Assembly (NCBI GenBank): GCA_913055745.1
Contig: CAJXJZ010000016.1
Coordinates: 1 to 32,636 of the forward strand
Reading direction: 5' to 3'
Source: an uncultured bacterium
Lineage (GTDB): Bacteria; Hydrothermota; Hydrothermia; UBA1063; CAJXJZ01
DNA length: 32,636 nt
Position numbers and translations under genes: made by a program. Shown here piece after piece: positions 1 through 7,506 of the stretch (positions are counted from its first letter, which is position 1; each line of letters opens with the position of its first letter). The notes beneath the pieces are model-generated. The model saw nothing but the letters and a program-made list of their open reading frames with translations. It did no database searches and was not told the origin of the DNA.

Positions 1-1
1 T

Positions 2-508
2 AAAGAGCCAATAATAAAAACATATTGGGGAGATGCAAGGAATCTTGATAAGATTAATGACAATAGTGTTGAACTCGTGGCAACACATCCTCCATATGCA
101 AATATAATTTCATATACTAAAAATAAGAGACAAACGGATGATCTTTCACAAATCCCATTTACAGAATATTTAAATGGAATGCATAAAGTAGCAGAAGAAT
201 CCTATAGAGTATTAAAACCTGGTAAGATTTGTGCGATTTTAATAGGAGACACTCGAAAGCATAAACATTATGTACCCATTGCGTTCAGGGTTATGCAAAC
301 ATTTTTAGATGTAGGTTTTGTATTGAAGGAAGATATAATTAAATTGCAATGGAACATGAAAACCACACGGGAAAAATGGCGTGCTAAAGAATATGAATTT
401 TATCTAATAGGCCATGAACACATTTTTGTTTTTAAAAAGCCCGAAAGTGAAAAAGAGTATAAAAAATATAAATTTAGTGTAAAATGGTGGAGCGATGGTC
501 AGATTTAG
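2..508 (+). CDS. DNA methyltransferase, N4-cytosine/N6-adenine type (3' part; start lies outside the window)
   Basis: The reading frame is open from base 2, so the true start lies before the window; the GTG at 77 falls inside the conserved core and is not the start. Upstream of it the frame reads WGDAR and then DNSVELVATHPPY, the methyltransferase catalytic motif IV (here THPPY rather than DPPY or SPPY). It is followed by VLKPGKICAILIGDTRK and a C-terminal HEHIFVFKKP segment. No FxGxG SAM-binding motif occurs after motif IV, so it should lie in the missing N-terminal part. The last 14 bases overlap the restriction endonuclease gene, so the two are probably co-translated and this enzyme should protect the sites that the nuclease cuts. 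Target base and sequence are not readable from what is here. Confidence 0.85.
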   Translation, partial: KEPIIKTYWGDARNLDKINDNSVELVATHPPYANIISYTKNKRQTDDLSQIPFTEYLNGMHKVAEESYRVLKPGKICAILIGDTRKHKHYVPIAFRVMQTFLDVGFVLKEDIIKLQWNMKTTREKWRAKEYEFYLIGHEHIFVFKKPESEKEYKKYKFSVKWWSDGQI

Positions 509-1379
509 AGAACTTGGTTTCAGTAATTTTGATGAATATATAAAACATTTCTTTAAAACCTTATTACCGACAAATAAAACTTACGAGTACTTTGTAGATT
601 GGGATAAGGTCAGAAATGCCACAAACAAGTATCTATATGAACTCTCCTTGCTAAACTCTCTAACAAAAGTGACCGCATCTGAGCGCGAAATACATTTACG
701 TTCATTGTTATATAAATATCCACAAGTTGTAGAGGTAATCCCCCTCCTCATAGCCGAAAGAGTAAAAAACGGGAAGATTGATATTTTTGATTTAGAATTA
801 GAGCAATTCATTATCTTTGAGTTCAATCGCTCAAAAGTTAATAAAAATACTGTCCCAAAGATCTTGAAATTCTGTAATAAAACAGGGATCTTAGACTTAT
901 TTGAACAGGTTCAGGATATACATGACTATCTCCTTGGCGTTGAAGTTGGTATAGATACAAACGCCAGAAAAAATAGAAGTGGTGATATTTTTGAAAAGAT
1001 GTGTCAAAATAAGATTAAAAACTTAATAGGAGAAAATTACAAAACTGTGAATAACGATCCCAATTTTTCTCTATATCCTATAATCACAAATGGTAGAAGT
1101 AAAGGGAAAACTCATGACATTGTAATTTATAAAGACAATACTCCATTTTTTATCGTTGAGTGCAATTTTTATAATGTAACGGGTAGTAAGCCAGTCTCAA
1201 TAGCAGAAAGTTACATTGAGATGCACATAGTAGCACAAGAAAATGGAGTGGGGTTTTTATGGGTAACTGATGGCCCTGCATGGCACAAGATGAAGGACCC
1301 TATTTTAAGAAGTATGAAAGAAATAGATTGGATTTTAAACTTTCAAATGTTGAACTTTATAAGGAAAATCTTAAGGTAA
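495..1379 (+). CDS. Type II restriction endonuclease, DpnII/MboI family
   Basis: This 294-residue protein matches the DpnII family in its signature blocks: GVEVGIDTNARKNRSGDIFE in the middle (about residues 147-166), then a DIVIY strand, IVECNFYNVTGSKP and a C-terminal WVTDGPAWHKMKD. The last blocks correspond to the family's catalytic D...E-x-N-F-Y...GSK region and the TDG-x-W motif. DpnII relatives cut unmethylated GATC; the same specificity here is inferred. The ATG lies inside the end of the methyltransferase gene (overlap 495-508), a normal arrangement for a coupled restriction-modification pair. GATC occurs several times in these two genes, so any host must methylate it or the specificity differs. 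The protein looks full length, with no visible frameshift. Confidence 0.88.
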   Translation: MVRFRELGFSNFDEYIKHFFKTLLPTNKTYEYFVDWDKVRNATNKYLYELSLLNSLTKVTASEREIHLRSLLYKYPQVVEVIPLLIAERVKNGKIDIFDLELEQFIIFEFNRSKVNKNTVPKILKFCNKTGILDLFEQVQDIHDYLLGVEVGIDTNARKNRSGDIFEKMCQNKIKNLIGENYKTVNNDPNFSLYPIITNGRSKGKTHDIVIYKDNTPFFIVECNFYNVTGSKPVSIAESYIEMHIVAQENGVGFLWVTDGPAWHKMKDPILRSMKEIDWILNFQMLNFIRKILR

Positions 1380-1515
1380 TACACGCTTTTACCTAAAAAT
1401 TCTAAACTCCACCTTAAAAATAAAAATTTTAATAATCACACAAAAAATCATTTCTACAGTCTCTTCATATTAAAGAGAACATCACAGTCAATGGGTAATC
1501 CATGATAGCAACTGT

Positions 1516-1544
1516 TTGACATTCTATGCCCTTCGTTCTATAAT
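1516..1544 (+). promoter_or_regulatory. Perfect consensus sigma-70 promoter for the TM2/SHOCT gene
   Basis: TTGACA (1516-1521), a 17-base spacer, then TATAAT (1539-1544). Both hexamers match the housekeeping consensus exactly and the spacing is optimal. Transcription should start near 1551, about 49 bases before the ATG at 1600, which has its own AAGGAGG site at 1587-1593. Confidence 0.85.
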
Positions 1545-1599
1545 ATAGATAACTTATTAACTATTACATACAAACAAATTTAAAAAAAGGAGGATTATT

Positions 1600-2157
1600 A
1601 TGGAAAGAAACTGGACAAGAAAAGAGCCAATAATTGCAGCTATTTTAAGTTTTCTTATACCCGGCCTTGGACAAATATATAACGAAGATGTAAATAGAGG
1701 TGTAACAATAATGGTAGTTCAAGTTATTCTGGTAGTGTTAGGTGTTGTAATGTTAATTGCTTCTCCAGTAGCAGGAGCGGTACTATTGTTAGGTCCGCTC
1801 CTCTTATGGATTTGGAATATTTCTGACGCAGTTAATGGTGCTAAGGAAATAAATAGAAAAATTGAAGAAGAAGAAGAAAGAAAAAGGTTAATTGAAGAAA
1901 AGCGTAAATTAGAAACTATTGAGTTAAACGAATTTATTGAATCTTTAAGAAAAGATTATGCATTATTTAAAAATGGTATTCTCTCTGAAGAAGAGTTTAT
2001 TAAAAGAAAAGAAACAACCATATCACAATTAAGAATAAAAAAAATTGACAGAGGATCTGAGGATTTTTTGTACGCTATTATTCCATTAAAAAAAGAGCAA
2101 ATTCTTACTGATCAAGACCTTAAAGTTATAAAAGAAATGCTACAATTTAAAGATTAA
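1600..2157 (+). CDS. TM2-domain membrane protein with C-terminal SHOCT-like segment
   Basis: The 185-residue protein starts at an ATG six bases after a strong AAGGAGG. Residues 8-35 carry the TM2 pattern: a hydrophobic helix ending PGLGQIYNED, then RG. A second hydrophobic region covers about 35-72. A charged coiled-coil stretch rich in E, K and R follows (about 84-108). Residues about 118-144 (DYALFKNGILSEEEFIKRK) resemble the SHOCT oligomerisation motif, in which L..G.lsEEEF is typical. TM2 and SHOCT pairs are widespread in bacteria without an assigned enzymatic activity, and none is claimed here. The gene is monocistronic, with its own consensus promoter, between the restriction-modification pair and a convergent operon. 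Confidence 0.75.
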   Translation: MERNWTRKEPIIAAILSFLIPGLGQIYNEDVNRGVTIMVVQVILVVLGVVMLIASPVAGAVLLLGPLLLWIWNISDAVNGAKEINRKIEEEEERKRLIEEKRKLETIELNEFIESLRKDYALFKNGILSEEEFIKRKETTISQLRIKKIDRGSEDFLYAIIPLKKEQILTDQDLKVIKEMLQFKD

Positions 2158-2405
2158 AAATATATAAGCATTTTCAAAGAAGTGTAAATTACAAAATAGT
2201 AAGAGGTTAAAAAATTTGGCTTCTATCGTTTTTAACATGCTTTTTACCATGATTATAATGTTGGCAAACTCAACTTCTTATTCTATGAGATGATATTAAA
2301 ACCATACACAAATAAAATAGGTGGTTTTGCAAATCTAATGTAGCGTATTTAACTACTCTATGGATTGAAAATCTATTTTTGCGAAAATATTTTTAAACTA
2401 AATAA

Positions 2406-3002
2406 TTATACCCACTTATTACCCTTTACTAACCTATGCATCTTTGCTAAGTTTTTGCCGAGGCGAAGGGCATATTCAACGGCTTCTTTGTCCTGGAGTG
2501 GATCAAGAAAATTCACAGAATAGGTAAATGCATAAGGCGGGAATAGAAAGCCCATATCATTTAGTGTTCCCATAAGTTGTAAAATCGTCATCATCGCCCC
2601 ATCTTCCTGCGCGGTTACGACAAAACCACCTATTTTGCCATCAAGCATTTTCCCAACATTCTCAAGGGATGTGAGCCTCTCTATAAGGTTCTTCATCCTT
2701 CCTGACATGGAATACCAGTAAACAGGTGAAAGGAAAACTATTATATCCCTCTTCAGCATCTTATCCATTACTATTTTGAAGTCATCATTCAATTTGCCTT
2801 CAAGACAACGCTTTGGATTACATAAACTTCCATCCTCACTTACGCACCCTTCACAGAAGTTTATATTAAGGTCTACAAGGTGAATATACTCAACCTCATA
2901 ACCCTCACTCTCAAGACCTTCTCTAACCTTCGTTGAAAGTCTATAGGTTATGCCCCTATCTCTTCTTGCTGAACCGTTTATAAAAAGTGCCTTCTTTTCC
3001 AT
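2406..3002 (-). CDS. Flavodoxin-fold NAD(P)H-dependent FMN reductase / iron-sulfur flavoprotein
   Basis: From the ATG at 3002 the protein has 198 residues. It opens with the strand-loop ALFINGSARRDR (FMN phosphate loop) and has SPVYWYSMSG at about 92-101 (second flavin loop) followed by K and R. Between them are four cysteines, C50-x2-C53-x7-C61-x4-C66, in the place where iron-sulfur flavoproteins bind a cluster. Simpler reductases of this fold also carry some cysteines here, so the cluster is probable, not certain. An in-frame TTG at 3038 would add 12 residues, but they lie before the first core strand. Neither start has a ribosome site; see the promoter entry. It is last in the minus-strand run behind the DNA glycosylase. 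Confidence 0.8.
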   Translation of the reverse strand: MEKKALFINGSARRDRGITYRLSTKVREGLESEGYEVEYIHLVDLNINFCEGCVSEDGSLCNPKRCLEGKLNDDFKIVMDKMLKRDIIVFLSPVYWYSMSGRMKNLIERLTSLENVGKMLDGKIGGFVVTAQEDGAMMTILQLMGTLNDMGFLFPPYAFTYSVNFLDPLQDKEAVEYALRLGKNLAKMHRLVKGNKWV

Positions 3003-3009
3003 ATTATAT

Positions 3010-3038
3010 ATTGTAAGTGATACAAGGCGTTCAGCCAA
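3010..3038 (-). promoter_or_regulatory. Candidate internal promoter for the flavoprotein, giving a leaderless start
   Basis: On the minus strand, TTGGCT (3038-3033), 17 bases, then TACAAT (3015-3010). Seven bases separate the -10 box from the ATG at 3002, so transcription would begin at or next to the start codon. No Shine-Dalgarno sequence is visible, which fits a leaderless message. The -35 match is only moderate. Confidence 0.4.
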
Positions 3039-3066
3039 ACGCTTTTACAAAGTAAATAAATGGACT

Positions 3067-3705
3067 TTAGTCTGTCATAAATAATATCTTAAGAGGACAT
3101 GTACCACATTGGGGATTTCTGCTTCTGCAGTGTTCTTTGCCTAATTTGACTAAAAGGGCATGGTATTCTTTGTATAAAGATACATCTTTTGGTAGGTTTT
3201 GTTCAAATAAAGACTGAATAGTCTCATAATCCGCTTTTTCTTTTATGATATTGTGTCTTCTTAGCACTCTCCTTGTATATGCATCAACTACAAATACAGG
3301 CCTATCCATTGCATATAAAAGGATTGAGTCTGCGGTCTCTTTTCCTATGCCCTTTATCTGTAGAAGTTCATTGCGTATCTTCTTGGTATCATCATTGATT
3401 TTTTTAAGACACCCACCCTTTTTATAAAGGTATTTTAGAAAACTCCGTAGTCTTTCCGCCTTTTGATTATAAAAACCTGCCGGCCTTATAAGTTCCTTGA
3501 GTTTGTCATCTGAAACTGAAAGAAGTTTTTTGCCATCAAGTAAGCCTTCTCTTTTTAGGTTGTTTATCGCTTTCTCAACATTACGCCATGCTGTATTTTG
3601 TGTTAAAATGGCACCAATTGCAACCTCAAGTACAGTATCATGGGGCCACCAGTTCTGTTCTCCATAAGTCTCATAGAGTGTGTCATAAATCTTACGAATG
3701 AGCAT
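3067..3705 (-). CDS. HhH-GPD DNA glycosylase, endonuclease III superfamily, MagIII-like
   Basis: The 212-residue protein has the endonuclease III fold signature: AILTQNTAW at about 32-40, the helix-hairpin-helix LQIKGIGKETAD at 115-126 and the catalytic aspartate in VVDAYTRR (D141). The position of the endonuclease III lyase lysine (GVGRKTA in E. coli Nth) is occupied by E123, so a beta-lyase step is unlikely. A monofunctional glycosylase like the 3-methyladenine enzyme MagIII fits better. The C-terminal cluster site has C193-x6-C200-x2-C203, but the fourth position is F209 instead of cysteine. The gene starts in a TAATG overlap with the radical SAM gene and is therefore translationally coupled to it. 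The substrate is inferred. Confidence 0.82.
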   Translation of the reverse strand: MLIRKIYDTLYETYGEQNWWPHDTVLEVAIGAILTQNTAWRNVEKAINNLKREGLLDGKKLLSVSDDKLKELIRPAGFYNQKAERLRSFLKYLYKKGGCLKKINDDTKKIRNELLQIKGIGKETADSILLYAMDRPVFVVDAYTRRVLRRHNIIKEKADYETIQSLFEQNLPKDVSLYKEYHALLVKLGKEHCRSRNPQCGTCPLKILFMTD

Positions 3706-4715
3706 TATTCAAATACCCCATCAATCTTTGTTTTGCAATAAGGACATCTACCATCAACGAGTTTGTTCTCTACCACCTCAAATCCCTCTCGTTTTATGAC
3801 TGTTTTTCCACAAACTGGGCATCTGGTCTCCTCTCCCATTCCATAAACATTTCCTATATAAATGTACTTAAGACCGTTTTTCTTACCAATTTCCTCTGCC
3901 TTTTTCAGCGTATCTATAGATGTTGGAGGTATGTCTCTCATTTGGTAGGCAGGATAGAATCTTGATATGTGCCATGGTGTCCCCGGACCAAGTTCGCCTG
4001 CAATGAATTTTGTTATATTTTCTATGTCTTCCTCTTTTGTATTGAAGTTATCAATTAAAAGGGTCGTGAGTTCTATCCAAATGCCTAATTTTTTATAGAG
4101 TTTTATGGATTTTAATACCTCATCCCTTCTCGCTCCCACTATCTTAGCATAGAATTTTTTATCCCACCCCTTCAGGTCAATATTTGCAGCATCAAGAAAT
4201 GGTGCAATCTCCCTAAGTGGAGCCTCCTCAATATATCCATTGGTAACAAAAACATTCTTTATGTTGAACTCCACAGCCCTCTCTGCCACCGCGAGGGCAT
4301 ATTCGTAAAATATTGTAGGCTCTGTATAGGTGTAAGCAATTATGGGCGTTCTGTACTTCAAGGCAGTCTGCACAACCTTATCTGGAGGAAACTCGTCCCC
4401 AATTATTTTTCCAAATAAGGATGGCATGTGGGCAATATCCCAGTTCTGACAGAACTTGCATTTAAAATTACACCCTACTGTGGCAATAGAAAGGGCAAGA
4501 GAGCCTGGAAGGAAATGATAAAGAGGCTTTTTCTCAATTGGGTCTATATGAATTGCAACAACCTTTCCATAGTTTAATGTATATAACCTACCTCCAACAT
4601 TCTTTCGAACGCCACAAATACCTGTCTTCCCTTCAGATATTATGCACCTGTGCCTACACAGGGTACACCGTACCTTCTCTTTTTCACCTTCTTCCCAGAA
4701 TAAAGCCTCTTTCAC
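3705..4715 (-). CDS. amrS: AmmeMemoRadiSam system radical SAM enzyme
   Basis: The 336-residue protein has a radical SAM CxxxCxxC at C82, C86 and C89 (GCNFKCKFCQNW). It also has an N-terminal cysteine cluster (C17, C20, C24, C34, ending GICGVRKN) and a C-terminal CPVC...CPYC zinc-ribbon-like tail. This layout, with KKPLYHFLPGS before the motif and TYTEPTIFYEYA after it, is that of the enzyme encoded with AMMECR1 and Memo proteins. Neither partner is in this window, and the family's reaction is unknown to me. The GTG start overlaps the upstream stress-protein stop (GTGA), and the stop overlaps the glycosylase start (TAATG), so it is mid-operon. Confidence 0.9.
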   Translation of the reverse strand: MKEALFWEEGEKEKVRCTLCRHRCIISEGKTGICGVRKNVGGRLYTLNYGKVVAIHIDPIEKKPLYHFLPGSLALSIATVGCNFKCKFCQNWDIAHMPSLFGKIIGDEFPPDKVVQTALKYRTPIIAYTYTEPTIFYEYALAVAERAVEFNIKNVFVTNGYIEEAPLREIAPFLDAANIDLKGWDKKFYAKIVGARRDEVLKSIKLYKKLGIWIELTTLLIDNFNTKEEDIENITKFIAGELGPGTPWHISRFYPAYQMRDIPPTSIDTLKKAEEIGKKNGLKYIYIGNVYGMGEETRCPVCGKTVIKREGFEVVENKLVDGRCPYCKTKIDGVFE

Positions 4716-5572
4716 TTTACAATAAGTGTTGGTATCTTTGATATATGAACAAATTTTTCTGAGGTGCTTCCCAGAACTGTCCTTTCAAAGCCACTTTTCC
4801 TCTTATGCCCCATAACTACAAGATCAATCTCTTTTGATCTTGCAAATGCATTTATCTCATCTGCCGCGCCTGTTCCAACTAACACTGCACGCTTCGCATT
4901 CTCAACCTTTATCTTCTCCTCTAAGGTTTTAAGTGTCTTATCCTTTATTCCTTCAAAATCTATGACATCGCTACTACCTAAGTACTCAATCTCTAAAAAT
5001 GGCATCATCTCAATAACATATACGATATAGAGTTCTACATCGCTTTTTTGAGAAAAGAACTTGATCTTATCCAGGACTTTATCGCTTACTTCTCTTATAT
5101 CCACAGGGAAGAGGACCCTTTTCTGTTTAATATCTTTTTTACCTTTTATTACAAGCACATCCGATAACGCTTTTCTTATCACCTTCATTGGAGATACGGA
5201 TACACCGTAATTCTTCTCACTTAAACCAAGCACAACAAGGTCATAGTCAGCACTCTTCTTTATTATCTCTACATAAGGTTTGCCATCTTTAATCTCTGCC
5301 TCAATATTTATACCCTCTTTTGAAAACTCTGATACTAACTTAGAGAGTTTCTCTTCTGCTTTTTGCCTTATCTCTATCAGTTTTGCTTCTACCAGAGAAG
5401 AATCTGCAAAAAAGGTCATATCTTCAAAAAAAGAAAGATATGCGGGTAAGTCATCAGGAATAGCATGAAAAAGAGTGATTTTCCCACCTTCTTTTAAAAA
5501 ATTCGTTGCGCTTTGTATGGATTTAATGGATTCATCTGTAAAATCCACTGGAATAAGTATATTGTTATACAT
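4712..5572 (-). CDS. Universal stress protein with two UspA domains
   Basis: Two UspA repeats fill the 286 residues. The first runs from MYNNILIPVDFTDESIKS to about 145; the second starts near 150 (KRVLFPVDIREVSDK) and ends PTLIVK. The second repeat keeps the nucleotide-binding loop G-x5-G-x6-GS (VMGHKRKSGF...LGSTSE). The first has a diverged loop, so only the C-terminal half is likely to bind ATP. The ATG lies within the end of the symporter gene (8-base overlap) and its stop overlaps the next start, so it is co-expressed with the transporter. Transporter-linked Usp proteins often act as cytoplasmic regulators of the partner; that role here is inference. Confidence 0.9.
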   Translation of the reverse strand: MYNNILIPVDFTDESIKSIQSATNFLKEGGKITLFHAIPDDLPAYLSFFEDMTFFADSSLVEAKLIEIRQKAEEKLSKLVSEFSKEGINIEAEIKDGKPYVEIIKKSADYDLVVLGLSEKNYGVSVSPMKVIRKALSDVLVIKGKKDIKQKRVLFPVDIREVSDKVLDKIKFFSQKSDVELYIVYVIEMMPFLEIEYLGSSDVIDFEGIKDKTLKTLEEKIKVENAKRAVLVGTGAADEINAFARSKEIDLVVMGHKRKSGFERTVLGSTSEKFVHISKIPTLIVK

Positions 5573-6995
5573 GTTCTTTTCCTCCTGTTACAATGCTAAA
5601 CAATATGCCCAGTAAAAAACTCAAGAAAAATGCTGGAACAAGCACATATATGATGCGCTCTGAAAGGCCAAGCATACTCCATACAACGGTAAAAACTGAC
5701 CCTGTAATCAGAGAAGCAAGAGCGCCCCATCTATTAAAGTCTTTGTAGTACAATGCAAGGAGAATAATAGGTCCAAAGGATGCTCCCATTGCACTCCATG
5801 CAAAATTAAGCACATAGGAGTATATTTGTCTTATATTGGACAGTGCAAAAATCATGGCAAGTAAAGTTAGACCTGCAATTATCAGCCTGGTTATACTAAC
5901 AAGTTCTCTTGTGTCCAATGTCTTTTTGGTTATCTTTTTGTAAAAATCATGTATCAGGGCTGTTGCAGCATACATGAGCTGTGAATCAGCAGTAGACATA
6001 ATGGCAGCAGTAATTGCAGCAAGAACTATTCCCGCAATAACTGGATGTAAAAAACTCTTTGTAAAGGCTGGCAAAACATGCTCTGCATCTTTCAAATTAG
6101 GAAGTAATACCCTGCCTGCTATACCGAGTGTACAAGACCCAAAGAATACAACAATGCCCCAAATAATGGAAATAATGGCTGCTCTTTTTACCTCTTTTTC
6201 ATCTCTCGCTGTGATATACCTCATTACCACATGCGGCATCCCTGGATATCCCAATGCAATACCAAGATTCATTATTATAAAACCCCAGATTATTGCGCCT
6301 TGTGCATTGCGTGTAAAAGAAGAAAGCCCAATCTTTGAAAGTTCATGAATAATATGTGATGGACCACCTGCTTTGATCACAGCGAAGATGGGTAATGTAA
6401 GCATAACAAGAGCCATTAAAAGGCCCTGGAGGAGGTCTGTCCAGGATACAGAGGCATATCCTCCCATAACAACATACAAACCTATTATTATTCCACCTAT
6501 AATAACACCCATTTTATAGGATGACATACCCATACCAGAGATGGTCTTGCCAGAGCCTGTAAACTGCGCAACAACATAAGAAGTCATAAAAATAACAATA
6601 ATAATAGCAGAGATAATCCTTAAAATATGCGAGCGGTCGTTTGTGCTATCCTCAATGAAATCTTCAAGGTTTAAAGAGCCAAGTTCCATGCTCTTTCTAT
6701 TTAGGGGCACCATTATTAACAGGGCGTTTATTAAATATCCTATTATGCAACCTACAGCAGCCCAATAAGCGGATATACCTTTTGCATAACCTATACCAGA
6801 TAGCCCAAGCATAACCCATGCACTCTCTGCTGAGGCTGATGAAGAAATGGCTGTAACCCAGGCACCAAAACTCTTCCCGCCTGCGACAAAATCTTCATAA
6901 CTATGGGAAAACTTCTTTTCAGCAAAATAACCTATGACTAAAAGTATAATAAGATAAAGGACAAATGTTATGACAAGGCTTAATTCACCTCCCAT
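5565..6995 (-). CDS. Sodium:solute symporter family (PutP-like) transporter
   Basis: The 476-residue integral membrane protein has roughly 13 hydrophobic helices and the SSS-family blocks: an early FVAGGKSFGAWVTAISSSAS, then GGYASVSWTDLLQG in the middle and AAIMSTADSQLMYAA. These correspond to the sodium-binding and unwound-helix regions of PutP and vSGLT. The substrate (proline, another amino acid, an organic acid or a sugar) cannot be told from sequence alone. The ATG at 6995 follows AAGGAGAAAGGG. It is the first gene of a minus-strand operon and has its own promoter. The downstream stress-protein gene overlaps it by 8 bases. Confidence 0.88.
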   Translation of the reverse strand: MGGELSLVITFVLYLIILLVIGYFAEKKFSHSYEDFVAGGKSFGAWVTAISSSASAESAWVMLGLSGIGYAKGISAYWAAVGCIIGYLINALLIMVPLNRKSMELGSLNLEDFIEDSTNDRSHILRIISAIIIVIFMTSYVVAQFTGSGKTISGMGMSSYKMGVIIGGIIIGLYVVMGGYASVSWTDLLQGLLMALVMLTLPIFAVIKAGGPSHIIHELSKIGLSSFTRNAQGAIIWGFIIMNLGIALGYPGMPHVVMRYITARDEKEVKRAAIISIIWGIVVFFGSCTLGIAGRVLLPNLKDAEHVLPAFTKSFLHPVIAGIVLAAITAAIMSTADSQLMYAATALIHDFYKKITKKTLDTRELVSITRLIIAGLTLLAMIFALSNIRQIYSYVLNFAWSAMGASFGPIILLALYYKDFNRWGALASLITGSVFTVVWSMLGLSERIIYVLVPAFFLSFLLGILFSIVTGGKEHV

Positions 6996-7018
6996 CCCTT
7001 TCTCCTTTTTGTGCTGGT

Positions 7019-7047
7019 ATTATAACGGCTTTATCTGGTATATACAA
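7019..7047 (-). promoter_or_regulatory. Promoter of the symporter operon
   Basis: On the minus strand, TTGTAT (7047-7042), a 17-base spacer, then a perfect TATAAT (7024-7019). The predicted start is near 7012, 17 bases before the symporter ATG, leaving room for the AAGGAG ribosome site. It lies in the gap after the small holin-like gene, so the operon can be expressed independently of it. Confidence 0.65.
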
Positions 7048-7058
7048 AAAAATATACA

Positions 7059-7403
7059 TCAGAGAACCATATTCAAAATAGCACTTACAATGGATATAAT
7101 AATGGAAGCTAAAACTGCCATCCAGAAAGAGGAGATATAAAATCCACTTACCAAAAGTGCAGTAAGATACAAAACAAAACCGTTTATAATGAGTGCAAAG
7201 AGCCCAAGGGTAAGAAGCGTTATTGGTAATGTTAGAATAATAAGTATAGGTTTTATTATAGCATTCAAAAGACCAAGAATAAAACCCGCAAGGAGTATGG
7301 CAACTGGGCCATTTACATCAACACCTGGCAAAATTCCTGCTGTAATACCCACAGATACAGCATTAAGCAATACCTTTGTTAAAAAACTACTCCCTTTGTT
7401 CAC
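7059..7403 (-). CDS. YvlD/phage-holin-4 family small membrane protein
   Basis: The 114-residue protein is almost entirely hydrophobic, with four helices. It shows the family pattern of a G..PGV-containing loop after helix 1, then GFILGLLNAIIKPILIILTLP and an N in helix 3 (ALIINGFVLY). PF04020 members are chromosomal membrane proteins named for weak similarity to holins; no phage genes occur nearby, so a lysis role is unlikely. The start is GTG at 7403 with no Shine-Dalgarno sequence. TATTAT lies six bases upstream of it on the minus strand, so the message may be leaderless. Its stop is 63 bases upstream of the symporter start. Confidence 0.78.
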   Translation of the reverse strand: MNKGSSFLTKVLLNAVSVGITAGILPGVDVNGPVAILLAGFILGLLNAIIKPILIILTLPITLLTLGLFALIINGFVLYLTALLVSGFYISSFWMAVLASIIISIVSAILNMVL

Positions 7404-7506
7404 GCTAATATAATAAAGTTAACGCTCCAAACAATGAAGTGGTGGATTTTTATCTATGAGGCTCTTACTTTAAAATTTTAAAAGACACAGAAAAAGGAGG
7501 TTTCTA

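Noticed and set aside
1374-1394. AGGTAA...TTACCT hairpin at the end of the restriction endonuclease gene
   Set aside because: Six weak pairs with a nine-base loop and no T-run; not a convincing terminator.
2231-2259. TTTAAC-N17-TATAAT promoter-like sequence on the plus strand
   Set aside because: No plus-strand gene follows before the convergent operon, and the -35 match is poor in an AT-rich gap.
2298-2328. AAAACCA...TGGTTTT inverted repeat downstream of the flavoprotein gene
   Set aside because: A 7-bp, mostly AT stem with a 17-base loop, too weak to call a terminator.
6000-6348. Long open frames opposite the symporter, usp, mnmE and suf genes
   Set aside because: They are shadow frames of well-supported genes, with low-complexity composition and no family motifs or ribosome sites.
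7059-7403. Phage holin / lysis cassette
   Set aside because: The family name only reflects weak similarity; no endolysin or phage genes are near and the context is chromosomal.
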